Positions 44,901-53,719 of a stretch of 64,000 nucleotides of DNA are shown in pieces (position 1 is the stretch's first letter; each line of letters starts with the position of its first letter). The notes beneath the pieces are model-generated. The model was given only the letters and a program-made list of their open reading frames with translations, was not told where the DNA came from and made no database searches. The translations under genes and the position numbers were made by a program. The DNA comes from Duganella guangzhouensis. Its GTDB lineage: Bacteria > Pseudomonadota > Gammaproteobacteria > Burkholderiales > Burkholderiaceae_D. The stretch spans positions 48,286-112,285 of the forward strand of contig NZ_WKJK01000021.1 of assembly GCF_009674535.1 (NCBI RefSeq), written 5' to 3'.

Positions 44901-45915
44901 GGTGGATACCAACGCTCCGACCATCTACGCCACCGGCACAGCGAACGCCTTCAGCGCCGCCAGCAACAGCATTTCCGGGGCGGTGCAGGATGACGGCTCC
45001 GGCGCCAGTGTGGTCGAAGTGACCTTCGACCACGGCACCACCTGGGTTGCGGCAAGCAGCGACGACGGTCTGTGGCAATTAAGCGGCATCTCCAGCCAGC
45101 TGAAGGACAACTACGGCGTGCGCCTGGTCGATCTGGCGGGGAACATCTCGTCCCACGGTACCGACTACTACCTGGCCAATGGTGGCGCCACCTTCAACTA
45201 CTATAGCGAAGACAACCTTGTGGTCTACGGCGGCGGTGGCCATAACGTCATCACGGTTGGCAACTTCGCCACCGTCTACGGCGGCAACGGCCAAAACGAC
45301 ATCATTACTGGCAACGTCGCCACCATCTACGGCGGCAGCGGTCACAACGACATCACTGCCGGCAACTACGCCACCGTCTACGGCGGCGATGGCGATACCG
45401 TGGTCGCAGGTCAGGAGTCCACGGTCAACGTGGGCGACTCTTCCAACGTCACCGTCGGGCTGTACTCATCAGTCACGACCGGTAATGGCGACAATAGCGT
45501 GACCGCCGGCTACGGCTCCACCGTCAAGACCGGTAGCGGTAACGACGTCATTTCCTTCATCGCCGGCGTGACCGTCGATGGCGGCGCCGGTGCCGACACC
45601 GTGAATCTGGACGTGGACGGCGGCGGACACTATTTCTATCTAAGTGCACTGAGTGTCACCAATGTCGAGACGCTGATACTCGGTTCCGGCAACAGCATGT
45701 ACATCTCCAGCGCATCGACTGTGGCTAATTTCTCGGGTGGCAGCCAGCTAACCATTGACTCCGGCAGTGCCAACAATGTCACTCTTGACAGCAGCGTGTG
45801 GGGTTACGCAGGCGACAGTGGTGGCTATAGGATGTACTCCGATGATCAAGGCCACGGCAACGTGGTCCTGCTGATCGGTTCACAAATCAGCGTCTATCTG
45901 CAGTCATCGGCCTGA
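41911..45915 (+). CDS. RTX-like repeat adhesin, tandem copy 1
   Basis: 1334 residues. Residues ~1-125 resemble a bacterial Ig-like/SwmB-type domain (PTLVSVTATSATTITLHFDS); ~125-480 hold further Ig-like units with TTLSDGNHTLAARIVDAAG. Two large modules then follow, starting at ~494 (PTLSLVDTAPAS) and ~908 (PTLSFVDTAPVS), each ending in beta-roll-like Gly/Asp/Asn-rich repeats (VVTGDDAEITVGNASTV; VYGGNGQNDIITGNVATIYG) that resemble loose RTX calcium-binding repeats. No Sec signal, so type I secretion with a C-terminal signal is expected; no transporter is in the window. No obvious ribosome binding site precedes the ATG, nor in copy 2. Confidence 0.8.
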   Translation: MTSPTLVSVTATSATTITLHFDSAVSAGDGNIVISDGHSQSYVGLGGLTTRIIGANDTRTIDDDSSALTYSGQDIVIHLDSALADGVTYSITMDAGTVLANGSSDANARIGSTTLYTFTASGTASEVATPGAAVDSTIHFTDTGVSDTDYITSAQEQTVTGTYTGTLSSGDFIQVSLDNGASWYKATVDGNTWSYSGEINTGNLVSNASGDLDGTLLARVSNTAGGSSSTVSQDYVYSDGTPTSNAPSLSGRALSLASGSDSGASSSDGITNSASAVTLNVAGLHGLHAGDTIEIVDTSNNSVVVGSYVIETGDLYYGTSDYLSVDYTNADERSTIDIALSTTLSDGNHTLAARIVDAAGEVGDASSTTLVTADTTAPVISTTSPVEGTVGVNFFLDTLTFTFNEDIVIADGTQLTIASTTYPDNTQVVTLSSSDISGRTLTVHLDTPLNPENSYTVQGAIISDVAGNVGITGDTPMLHFTTGDAMIITPTPGPPTLSLVDTAPASDTDSASALHTDGITSNNFISVSYTPGADWYYRLSSSGDWILGSGDGFTLPDGVYGMDDIQVKQVFGNVESDVSTINQTLTIDTNAPTAYATGIRNAFSAGADSINGSLLGSTSLDNEVVEITFDHGATWVKATTTYVNSNVSWWSLSGIASQLGDNYGVRLVDLAGNVSSYATLGNSNPQYFLANGGVTFNYASANDIVVFGGTGHDVITVGNHSVVHSGDTGDTGDTVVTGDDAEITVGNASTVTTGAGSTVTTGNGDNTVHAGTDASVTTGTGNDNITLSTLSGSSVHAGTGTDLLIVNDTSTVSLSELSAYSGIEVLYFASGGNNDITIGSSDSVKGFSDNGYLVINAAGNNSTVHLDGSVWVLTATASDYYTYRDGLGSGSNTLVIGVGLTVDIPTGPTLSFVDTAPVSAASNSALHSDGITSDNFINVGNTDGNTWYYRIGGGDWQLGSGDGFTLEDGVYDAGTIQVKQTVGDLSSSITTLQQELTVDTNAPTIYATGTANAFSAASNSISGAVQDDGSGASVVEVTFDHGTTWVAASSDDGLWQLSGISSQLKDNYGVRLVDLAGNISSHGTDYYLANGGATFNYYSEDNLVVYGGGGHNVITVGNFATVYGGNGQNDIITGNVATIYGGSGHNDITAGNYATVYGGDGDTVVAGQESTVNVGDSSNVTVGLYSSVTTGNGDNSVTAGYGSTVKTGSGNDVISFIAGVTVDGGAGADTVNLDVDGGGHYFYLSALSVTNVETLILGSGNSMYISSASTVANFSGGSQLTIDSGSANNVTLDSSVWGYAGDSGGYRMYSDDQGHGNVVLLIGSQISVYLQSSA

Positions 45916-45937
45916 GCTTCAGAGCAAACGGGAACTG

Positions 45938-45979
45938 CTGGTGGGCAACTGCGGCCAAGCCTATGCCAGGAACGTGGGC
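45938..45979 (+). pseudogene. relic of the xth 3' region
   Basis: These 42 bases match xth 41601-41643 with three transitions and one missing base (CTGGTGG-GCAAC...GCCTATGCCA...GAACGTGGGC). Directly after, the sequence jumps to the equivalent of 41793, the region downstream of xth, so about 150 bases were deleted at a short GC match. It shows the duplicated unit began inside xth. Confidence 0.85.
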
Positions 45980-46096
45980 CCGGTACGGCCGCATGTTGCG
46001 CCGCAGCGTCATTTGTAAAATCGCTAATTATTCATGTCCATTTGTCATGCTTCATTGTTATCATTGAAGCTTCGGCCACGATAAACATGAATTACC

Positions 46097-49000
46097 ATGA
46101 CTTCGCCAACACTAGTTTCTGTCACCGCGACCAGCGCCACCACCATCACGCTGCACTTCGACAGCGTCGTCAGCGCTGGTGACGGCAACATCGTCATTTC
46201 GGATGGCCACAGTCAGTCCTATGTCGGCGTCGGCGGGCTGACCACCCGCATCATTGGGGCCAACGATACCCGCACCATCGATGACGACAGCAGCGCGCTG
46301 ACCTACAGCGGCCAGGACATCGTGATCCACCTCGACAGCGCCCTGGCCAGCGGCGTCACCTACAGCATCACTATGGACGCCGGCACCGTGCTAGCCAATG
46401 GTAGCGGTGATGCCAACGCCCGCATCGGCTCGACCACGCTGTACATTTTTACCGCCAGCGGCAACGCCAGCACGGTGGCCACGCCCGGCGCCGCTGTGGA
46501 TAGCACCATCCATTTCACTGACACCGGCGTCAGCGACACCGATTACATCACCAGCGCGCAGGAGCAGACCGTCAGTGGCACCTACACCGGCACCTTGAGC
46601 AGCGGCGATTTCATCCAGGTGTCGCTGGACAACGGCGCCAGCTGGTACAAGGCCACCATCAGCGGTAACACCTGGAGCTACAGCGGCGAAATCAATCTCG
46701 ACAACCTGGTCAGCAGCGATAGCGGCGGCCAGCAAGGCGCGCTGCTGGCGCGCGTCAGCAACACCGCTGGCGGCAGCAGCACCACCGTCAGCCAGGACTA
46801 TGTGTACAGCTACGCCAAGCCGGCCCCCAGTTTGTCCGGGCGCGCGCTGTCGCTGGCGTCCGGCAGCGACAGTGGTAGCTCCGGCAGCGACGGCATCACC
46901 AACAACGCCAGCGCGGTGACGTTGAACGTGGCCGGCCTGCATGGCCTGCACGCCGGCGATACCATCCAGATCGTCGACACCAGCAACAGCTCGGTGGTGG
47001 TGGGCAGCTATGTGATCCAGACCGGCGACCTGTACTACGGCAGCGGCGACTATCTGAGCGTCGGCTATTACAACGGCAATGAACGCAGCACCATCGACAT
47101 CGCGCTCAGCACCACGCTGAGCGACGGCAACCACACACTGGCCGCGCGCATCGTCGACACCGCCGGCGACGTCGGTGACGCCAGCAGCACCACGCTGGTG
47201 ACGGCCGATACCACCGCGCCCGTGATCTCGACCAGCTCGCCGATGGAGGGCGCGATCGGGATCGAGTATTTTCTGTACTCGCTGATCTTTACCTTCAACG
47301 AAGATATTGTGATTGCGGACGGCACACAGCTCACCATCACCGACGCCCACAATCCCGACAATCAGCAGGTGCTGACGCTGTCCAGCAGCGACGTCAGCGG
47401 CAGAACCCTGACGGCGCACCTCGACACCGTGTTGACGACCGGCACCAGCTACACGGTGCACGGCGCGATCATCAGCGACGTCGCCGGGAATGTCGGCATT
47501 ACCGGCGACACGCCGATGCTGCACTTCACCACCCAGGACATCTACAACCCATTCCCGATGCCGGATGCGCCGACGCTGTCCTTCGTCGACACCGCCCCCG
47601 CCTCCGACACCGACAGCAACTCGACGCTGCATAACGACGGCATTAGCAACAACAACGTGATTTCGGTGGGCGGCCTCACCAGCGACGTCTGGTACTACCG
47701 CACCAGCGCCAACGGCGACTGGATACAGGGCAGCGGCGACAGCTTTACGCTGCTTGACGGCGCATACGCAATGGACCAGATACAAGTCCAGCAAATCGGG
47801 CAATACGGCTTTACCAGCGAAATAGGCAGCATCAATCAACAGCTGACCATCGACACCAGCGCGCCGACCGCCTACGCCACCGGCATTCGCAACGCCTTTA
47901 GCGCCGGTGCCGGCAGCATCAGCGGCGCGCTGTACGACAGCACTTCGCTGGATAACGAAGTGGTTGAAATCACCTTCGACCATGGCGCCACCTGGGTCAA
48001 GGCCACTACCACCTACGTCAACAGCGATTACTCGACGTGGTCGCTCAGCGGCATCGCCAGCCAGTTGGGCGACAACTACGGCGTGCGCCTGGTCGACCTG
48101 GCCGGCAACGTGTCGTCCTACGCCACGCTGGGCAACAGCAACCCGCAATACTTCCTGGCCAACGACGGCGTCACCTTCAGCTACGCCAGCGCCAACGACA
48201 TCGTGGTGTTCGGCGGCACCGGTCACGACGTCATCACCGTCGGCAATCACAGCGCGGTGCACAGCGGCGATACCGGAGATACCGGCGATACCGTGGTCAC
48301 CGGCGACGATGCCGACATCACCGTCGGCGACGGTTCGACGGTCACCACCGGCAGCGGCTCCAGCGTCACCACGGGCAATGGCAGCAACAGCGTGGTCGCC
48401 ATCGATAATGCCAATATCACCACCGGCAGCGGTGATGACATCATCATACTGAATACCTCCAAAGGTTCCAGCGTGCATGCCGGCAGCGGCTCAGATACGC
48501 TGATACTGGCCAACACCGATACCGTATCCCTATCGGAGCTTGGCAACTACAGCGGCATCGACCAGTTTTACTTTAACAGTGGTGGCGCCAATGAACTCAC
48601 CATCGGCAGCAGCGATAGCGTGAAGGCATTCTCGGACACTGGCTACCTGAGAATTACCGCAAGGGACGCCGGCAGTACCGTGCACCTGGACGGTTCAGTA
48701 TGGGCCTTGACGTTCATCGGCAGCGATTACTCGGTGTATCGCGACGCACTGGGGGCCGGCAATGCCATCCTGCTCATCAACGGCAATGTCACCGTCGATA
48801 TCCCGGCAAGACCGACAATGTCCTTCGTCGACACCGCGCCGGCTTCGGCCGCCAGCAACTCGGCGCTGCACAGCGATCACATCACCAGCAACAACTTCAT
48901 CAGCGTCGGCGACACGGACGGCCACACCTGGTACTACCGCATCGGCGGCAGCGGCGACTGGATACAGGGCAGCGGCGACGGCTTCACGCTGCAAGACGGC

Positions 49001-50059
49001 GTGTATGCCGCCGGCACCATCCAGGTCAAGCAAACCGTGGGAGACATCAGCAGCGACATCACCACGCTGCTGCAGGAACTGACGATAGACACCTCCGCCC
49101 CGACGGCCTACACGGCCGGCATCGCGGGCTACTTCAGCCCCCGCGCAAACAGCATCTCGGGCGTGGTGTATAACAGCGGCTCGCTGGCCAGCGAAGTCGT
49201 CGAAGTTTCATTCGACCACGGCAGCACTTGGGCGCAAGCCCCCACCTCCGCAATTACCGACAGCGTGGCGAAATGGACCATGAGCGGCCTGAGCTACGCG
49301 CAGACCACAAGCTATGAAGTACGCCTGGTCGACTTGGCAGGCAATATCTCAACTAGTTCAGGCGACACCACATCGCAGTATTACCTGGGAAGTGGTGGCG
49401 TCAACTTCTCAGCTGGCGACAACGCTACGGTATTTGGCGGCAATGGCTTCGACCAGATTGTAATGGGGCGCCACGCAACCGTATATGGGGGCAGCGCCGG
49501 CGACGCAGGCGACTACGTAACAGCTGACATCTTCGCCAACATCTACGTCGGTGACGGCTCCTATGTTTTAGCGAGCGCGTGGTCGAAAGTTGTCACTGGC
49601 AATGGCGGCAATACAGTAGTGACCTTTGATTATTCGTCCGTCATCACCGGCAGCGGTAACGACCTCATCGCGCTAACTTATTCTTATTCATATGGCACTA
49701 CCAGCGTGGACGCGGGCAAAGGCAGTGACACGCTACGCCTGGACAGTGACTTCCATGGCACCCTCGCCGACATTGGTACCATCACCGGCGTAGAACAATT
49801 GGCTTTCGGTAGCGACACCCCGTCTAGCGTCTTCATAAACGATAGCGCCAGCGTTGTCGATTTTGCCGGTGGCAACACGCTCACCATCACCAGCGCCAGT
49901 AGTTATTCCTTCGTCGTTCTTGATCAAACAATCTGGCGCCTGACCAGCTCCGACAGTGACAAATACATCTACCATGATGGCCTGGGTAATGGCAGCGTGG
50001 AACTGATCATTGCTACCAACATCGAGGTCACCGGGCAGAGCACGCCAATATCGGGCTAA
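46097..50059 (+). CDS. RTX-like repeat adhesin, tandem copy 2
   Basis: 1320 residues, same architecture as copy 1: near-identical first ~130 residues, Ig-like units, then two modules starting at ~491 (PTLSFVDTAPAS) and ~906 (PTMSFVDTAPAS), each ending in Gly/Asp/Ser-rich beta-roll-like repeats (NHSAVHSGDTGDTGDTVV; ATVFGGNGFDQIVMGRHATVYG). Similarity to copy 1 falls sharply in the last ~250 residues, where codon use is also less GC-biased. The ~100-base upstream region is duplicated too, so both copies probably share a promoter type. Its stop is 2 bases from the convergent rluA-type gene. Confidence 0.8.
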   Translation: MTSPTLVSVTATSATTITLHFDSVVSAGDGNIVISDGHSQSYVGVGGLTTRIIGANDTRTIDDDSSALTYSGQDIVIHLDSALASGVTYSITMDAGTVLANGSGDANARIGSTTLYIFTASGNASTVATPGAAVDSTIHFTDTGVSDTDYITSAQEQTVSGTYTGTLSSGDFIQVSLDNGASWYKATISGNTWSYSGEINLDNLVSSDSGGQQGALLARVSNTAGGSSTTVSQDYVYSYAKPAPSLSGRALSLASGSDSGSSGSDGITNNASAVTLNVAGLHGLHAGDTIQIVDTSNSSVVVGSYVIQTGDLYYGSGDYLSVGYYNGNERSTIDIALSTTLSDGNHTLAARIVDTAGDVGDASSTTLVTADTTAPVISTSSPMEGAIGIEYFLYSLIFTFNEDIVIADGTQLTITDAHNPDNQQVLTLSSSDVSGRTLTAHLDTVLTTGTSYTVHGAIISDVAGNVGITGDTPMLHFTTQDIYNPFPMPDAPTLSFVDTAPASDTDSNSTLHNDGISNNNVISVGGLTSDVWYYRTSANGDWIQGSGDSFTLLDGAYAMDQIQVQQIGQYGFTSEIGSINQQLTIDTSAPTAYATGIRNAFSAGAGSISGALYDSTSLDNEVVEITFDHGATWVKATTTYVNSDYSTWSLSGIASQLGDNYGVRLVDLAGNVSSYATLGNSNPQYFLANDGVTFSYASANDIVVFGGTGHDVITVGNHSAVHSGDTGDTGDTVVTGDDADITVGDGSTVTTGSGSSVTTGNGSNSVVAIDNANITTGSGDDIIILNTSKGSSVHAGSGSDTLILANTDTVSLSELGNYSGIDQFYFNSGGANELTIGSSDSVKAFSDTGYLRITARDAGSTVHLDGSVWALTFIGSDYSVYRDALGAGNAILLINGNVTVDIPARPTMSFVDTAPASAASNSALHSDHITSNNFISVGDTDGHTWYYRIGGSGDWIQGSGDGFTLQDGVYAAGTIQVKQTVGDISSDITTLLQELTIDTSAPTAYTAGIAGYFSPRANSISGVVYNSGSLASEVVEVSFDHGSTWAQAPTSAITDSVAKWTMSGLSYAQTTSYEVRLVDLAGNISTSSGDTTSQYYLGSGGVNFSAGDNATVFGGNGFDQIVMGRHATVYGGSAGDAGDYVTADIFANIYVGDGSYVLASAWSKVVTGNGGNTVVTFDYSSVITGSGNDLIALTYSYSYGTTSVDAGKGSDTLRLDSDFHGTLADIGTITGVEQLAFGSDTPSSVFINDSASVVDFAGGNTLTITSASSYSFVVLDQTIWRLTSSDSDKYIYHDGLGNGSVELIIATNIEVTGQSTPISG

Positions 50060-50061
50060 GT

Positions 50062-50952
50062 TCAAAGTGAACGGCGCGAGCGGAACTCGCGCCATTCGCC
50101 GCTGAGCGGGTCGATGAAGCTGACGGCGCGCGCCAGCAGTTGCAGGGGCTGCGACACGTCGTCCTGCTTGCACGGCAGCGCCACCGGGTAAAACGCATCG
50201 TTGACGATCGGGATGCCAAGCGACGACAGATGCACGCGCAACTGATGCTGGCGGCCGGTGTGCGGATACAGGCGATACAAGGTGAACTCGCCGCGATGCT
50301 CGATGACGTCGATCAGCGTTTCGGAATTCGGCTCGCCCGCCACCTCTTTCATAGTGAAGAATTTGTCGCCCTCCACCATGCGGCTACGGTGCGTGAACGG
50401 GAACTGTACATCGTGCAGGCGCGGTGCCAGCGCTTCGTATTCCTTGTCCACCACGCGCTTCTGGAACATCGACTGATAGGCGCCGCGGCTGGCCGCGTTG
50501 CGCGAGAAGATCACCACGCCGGCGGTCTCGCGGTCCAGCCGGTGGATCGGCGTCAGGTCTTCCTCGCCCAGCGTTTTACGCAAGCGCACCAGCAGCGTCT
50601 CGTGCAGGAAGCGGCCGGTCGGGATCACCGGCAGGAAGTGCGGCTTGTCGACCACCACCAGATGCTCATCCATGTGCAGAATCTCTTCCTGAAACGGAAT
50701 CGGCGTCTCCGGCGCCTCCAGCTCGCGGTAGTAGAAGATGCGCATGCCGCGCTTGAAGCGGCTGTGCGGTGCCAGCGGATTGCCGTCGCCATCGACCACG
50801 TCACCGCGTGCCATGCGCTCGCGCCACGCCGCTTCCGACACGTCCGGAAAACGCTCGACCAGGAAGGTGATCATCTGTACCCAATCGCCTTCCGGCAGAT
50901 ACAGATAGCTGGGCGCGACGCCGTCGCGCATGGGCAGCGGATGACGTGACAT
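50062..50952 (-). CDS. RluA-family 23S rRNA/tRNA pseudouridine synthase
   Basis: 296 residues from ATG 50952 (MSRHPLPMRDGVAPSYL). Converts uridine to pseudouridine in structured RNA. The catalytic Asp motif is HRLDRETAGVVIFSRN; VVDKPHFLPVIPTGRF and YPHTGRQHQLRVHLSSLGIP complete the RluA signature. The first ~85 residues could hold a small S4-like region. The exact target (e.g. 23S U746-type) is not determined. Its ATG is one base after the M48 protease stop (TGATATG), so it is the last gene of that operon. Confidence 0.9.
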   Translation of the reverse strand: MSRHPLPMRDGVAPSYLYLPEGDWVQMITFLVERFPDVSEAAWRERMARGDVVDGDGNPLAPHSRFKRGMRIFYYRELEAPETPIPFQEEILHMDEHLVVVDKPHFLPVIPTGRFLHETLLVRLRKTLGEEDLTPIHRLDRETAGVVIFSRNAASRGAYQSMFQKRVVDKEYEALAPRLHDVQFPFTHRSRMVEGDKFFTMKEVAGEPNSETLIDVIEHRGEFTLYRLYPHTGRQHQLRVHLSSLGIPIVNDAFYPVALPCKQDDVSQPLQLLARAVSFIDPLSGEWREFRSRRSL

Positions 50953-50953
50953 A

Positions 50954-51844
50954 TCAGGAACGCGGCAGCGCGATGGAGTGATAGGCCGGCAGCTTGTTCG
51001 GGTCCAGTCCCTTGGCGCGGGCATACACCGGCAGCACCAGGTGCATATGGTCCTGCATGTTCTGGATGCGGTCCTTGCTGGTCGGGTGGGTCGACAGGAA
51101 GCCGATCGGCTGGCGCTGATTGACCTGTCCCATTTTCTGCCACAGCGCGATGCCGGCGCGCGGATCGAAACCGGCGCGCGCCGCCAGGTCCATGCCGACC
51201 AGATCGGCCTCGCTCTCGTCGCCGCGCGAGTAGCTGAGCGCAGCGCCCTTGGCCACCACGCCGGCCGCCGCATCGCCCACGCGCGGATCGACGCCGAAAT
51301 AGGCCGAACCCAGTGCGCCAAGAATGCGCGCGCCGACATTGGTAACGGCGTTCTTGCCGGCCTGCTCGCGCGCGTGCTCGCGCAGCGCGTGGGCGATTTC
51401 GTGGCCCATCACCATCGCCACTTCATCATCGGTCAGATTCAGCTTGACCAGGATGCCGTTGTAAAAGGCGATGCGCCCGCCCGGCATGCAGAAGGCGTTG
51501 ACGGTGTCGGACTTCAGCAAATTGACTTGCCAGTCCCATTTGGCGGCATCCGGATTCCAGCGCGCGGCGTAGGGAATCAAGCGCTTGGCGATGGCGCGCA
51601 ATCGGATCAGTTGCGGGTTGCGCTCGGTGGCGACGGCGTCTTTTTTGTGCGCCTCGTTCAGCATCTGGTCGTACTGCAGCTTGGACTGCTGGTTGAACTG
51701 GGCGGTGTCGCCAGCGACGTTACGCAGGCGCGACATGCTGGTGACCGGAATGCCGTCGTTCTGTGCATGCAACGACAGCGCGCTGGTACAGAGCACCAGC
51801 GCCAGCAAGGCGTACTTCAACTTAGGCTTTCTCATGTCCATCAT
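50954..51844 (-). CDS. M48-family periplasmic metalloprotease
   Basis: About 296 residues. A signal peptide (KYALLALVLCTSALSLHAQ) leads to an M48 peptidase domain with HEIAH in MVMGHEIAHALREHARE and the third zinc ligand in SRGDESEADLVGMDLAAR; STHPTSKDRIQNM is the typical C-terminal block of LoiP/YggG-like outer-membrane quality-control proteases. Start choice is uncertain among ATGs at 51844, 51841 and 51835. It overlaps the end of ampG. Confidence 0.9.
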   Translation of the reverse strand: MMDMRKPKLKYALLALVLCTSALSLHAQNDGIPVTSMSRLRNVAGDTAQFNQQSKLQYDQMLNEAHKKDAVATERNPQLIRLRAIAKRLIPYAARWNPDAAKWDWQVNLLKSDTVNAFCMPGGRIAFYNGILVKLNLTDDEVAMVMGHEIAHALREHAREQAGKNAVTNVGARILGALGSAYFGVDPRVGDAAAGVVAKGAALSYSRGDESEADLVGMDLAARAGFDPRAGIALWQKMGQVNQRQPIGFLSTHPTSKDRIQNMQDHMHLVLPVYARAKGLDPNKLPAYHSIALPRS

Positions 51845-53108
51845 GTCCACTATTCCACGGAGCGATCTTCGGCAGCATTATCATCGCAGGAAAGGCGAGG
51901 ATAAAGCACACGATAAAGAACCAGAACCACCCGGTTTCGGCAACAATATACCCTACCGAGGAATTGATGAAGGTGCGCGGCACCGCCGCCAGGCTGGAAA
52001 ACAGCGCGTACTGAGTGGCGGTGTAGCGCGGATCGGTGGCGCGCGACATGAAGGCCACCAGCGCCGCCGAGCCCAGTCCCAGGCTGGCAAACGCCTCAAA
52101 GCCAAACACGGCGCTCAGCAGCACCTGATCGGGGCCGGTGTGCGCCAGCCACGCGAAGCCGAGAATCGCCAGCGCCTGCAGCACGCCGAACACCCACAGC
52201 GCGCGATTGATGCCCAGCTTGACCATCCAGATACCGCCCACCGCGCCGCCGGCCAGGCTGGCCCACCAGCCGGTGGCGTTGGCGGCCAGGCCGATCTGCT
52301 TGGTGGTGAAGCCGATATCGAGGAAGAACTTGGTCGACAGCGCGGTCGACATGGTGTCACCGATTTTGTACAACAGCACGAAGGCGATGATGAACAGCGC
52401 CTGCTTCCAGCCGTCGCGCAGCACGAATTCGCGGAACGGCAGCACCACCGCCTCTTCCAGATTCTTGGGCGGCTCGCCATACACCACCGGCTCTTTCGCC
52501 AGCAGCGTGCAAACGAAGCCCGGCAGCATGAAGGCGGCCACGGTCCAGAACACCAGTTGCCACGGCTGACTGTCGGCCAACACCAGACCGAGCGCGCTCG
52601 GAATCAGGCTGGCGGCTTTGTAGGCGTTGACGATGATGGCCGCGCCCAAGCCCTGCTCCTCCTCGGCCAGGATTTCGCGCCGATAGGCGTCGATCACCAC
52701 GTCCTGGCTGGCCGACATGAAGGCGATCAGGAACACCATGCCGGTAATCAGCGTCAGCTCCAGTTTCGGATTTAGCATGCCAAGGCCGCCGATCAGGACG
52801 AACAGCGCCAGCTGCGTGATCGCCATCCAGCCGCGCCGGCGGCCCAGCGGCAGCACGGTGTAGCGGTCCATGAACGGCGCCCACAAAAACTTGAAGGTGT
52901 AAGGGAACATGGCCAGGCCGAACAGGCCCAGCGCCTTCACATCCAGCCCGGCCTTGGCCAGCCACGCCTGCATCAGATAGATCAGCGTGTACAGCGGCAG
53001 GCCGGAGCTGAAGCCCAGGAACAGGATGGAGACGGTGCGGCCATTCAGATAGCTGTACCACGGACGCGCCACGGCATCAGCGCCGCCGCCCTGCTCCCGG
53101 CCGGCCAT
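51822..53108 (-). CDS. ampG: AmpG-type muropeptide MFS permease
   Basis: 428 residues with about twelve or more membrane helices, from ATG 53108, whose first base is shared with the metW stop (TGATG). The family imports anhydro-muropeptides for cell-wall recycling. Typical features are the N-terminal FLGFSSGLPLYTLIYLMQAWL, KFLWAPFMDRY, SASQDVVIDAYRREIL and RYTATQYALFSSLAAVPR. The longer frame to 53453 is a shadow of metW. Direct cell-wall relevance links it to the mre and rlpA genes in this window, but it is not co-transcribed with them. Confidence 0.88.
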   Translation of the reverse strand: MAGREQGGGADAVARPWYSYLNGRTVSILFLGFSSGLPLYTLIYLMQAWLAKAGLDVKALGLFGLAMFPYTFKFLWAPFMDRYTVLPLGRRRGWMAITQLALFVLIGGLGMLNPKLELTLITGMVFLIAFMSASQDVVIDAYRREILAEEEQGLGAAIIVNAYKAASLIPSALGLVLADSQPWQLVFWTVAAFMLPGFVCTLLAKEPVVYGEPPKNLEEAVVLPFREFVLRDGWKQALFIIAFVLLYKIGDTMSTALSTKFFLDIGFTTKQIGLAANATGWWASLAGGAVGGIWMVKLGINRALWVFGVLQALAILGFAWLAHTGPDQVLLSAVFGFEAFASLGLGSAALVAFMSRATDPRYTATQYALFSSLAAVPRTFINSSVGYIVAETGWFWFFIVCFILAFPAMIMLPKIAPWNSGHDGHEKA

Positions 53109-53719
53109 CAGCGCTTGTCCTTGCGGCGCAGGCGGAACACCGCCAGGTCGCCGCGCAGGTTGGGCAGGAAGGTCACGTGCTGGCCGTCGGCCAAGGCCAC
53201 GCATTCGATCACTTCCAGCCCGCACTCTTCCGCCAGATCGCGGAAGTCGGTGATGGTGGCGCAGCGCACGTTGGGCGTGTCGTACCACTCGTACGGCAGC
53301 GATTCCGACACCGGCATGCGGCCCTTCAGCAGCGCCACCCGGTGCGGCCAGTAGGCGAAGTTGGGGAAGGATACAATCGCTTCCTTGCCGACGCGGACGA
53401 TGTCGCGCAACAGCGCTTCGACGTGCTTCATCATCTGCAGCGAGGACAAACACAGCACCGTGTCGAAGCTGTTATCACCAAACAGCCCCAGGCCGTTCTC
53501 CATATCCTGCTGGATCACTTTGACGCCGCGCTGGGTCGAGGCCAGTACCTTGTCGTCGGCCAGCTCGATGCCATAGCCGCTGCACTGCTTGTCGCTCTGC
53601 AGATAATCCATCATCACGCCATCGCCGCAGCCGACGTCCAGCACGTGCGCCTTGTTGTCCACCCAGTGCGCGATGAAGGCCAGGTCCGGCCGCGCCACGC
53701 TCAATTCATTGAAGTTCAT
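53108..53719 (-). CDS. metW: methionine biosynthesis protein MetW
   Basis: 203 residues from ATG 53719 (MNFNELSVARPDLAFIA). Class I methyltransferase-like fold with SAM-type loop VLDVGCGDGVMMDYL and PYEWYDTPNVRCATITDFRDL, diagnostic of MetW. MetW partners the adjacent acyltransferase MetX and increases its activity. The start overlaps the metX stop by ATGA, the universal metX-metW arrangement in Betaproteobacteria. Confidence 0.93.
   Translation of the reverse strand: MNFNELSVARPDLAFIAHWVDNKAHVLDVGCGDGVMMDYLQSDKQCSGYGIELADDKVLASTQRGVKVIQQDMENGLGLFGDNSFDTVLCLSSLQMMKHVEALLRDIVRVGKEAIVSFPNFAYWPHRVALLKGRMPVSESLPYEWYDTPNVRCATITDFRDLAEECGLEVIECVALADGQHVTFLPNLRGDLAVFRLRRKDKR

Noticed and set aside
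46391..48478. 695-residue open frame antisense to adhesin copy 2
   Set aside because: Reflects the repetitive coding sequence of the opposite strand; a comparable frame occurs antisense to copy 1.
33429..50059. Local type I secretion operon for the giant proteins
   Set aside because: No ABC transporter, membrane fusion protein or TolC gene occurs between 32 and 51 kb, so the exporter must be elsewhere.
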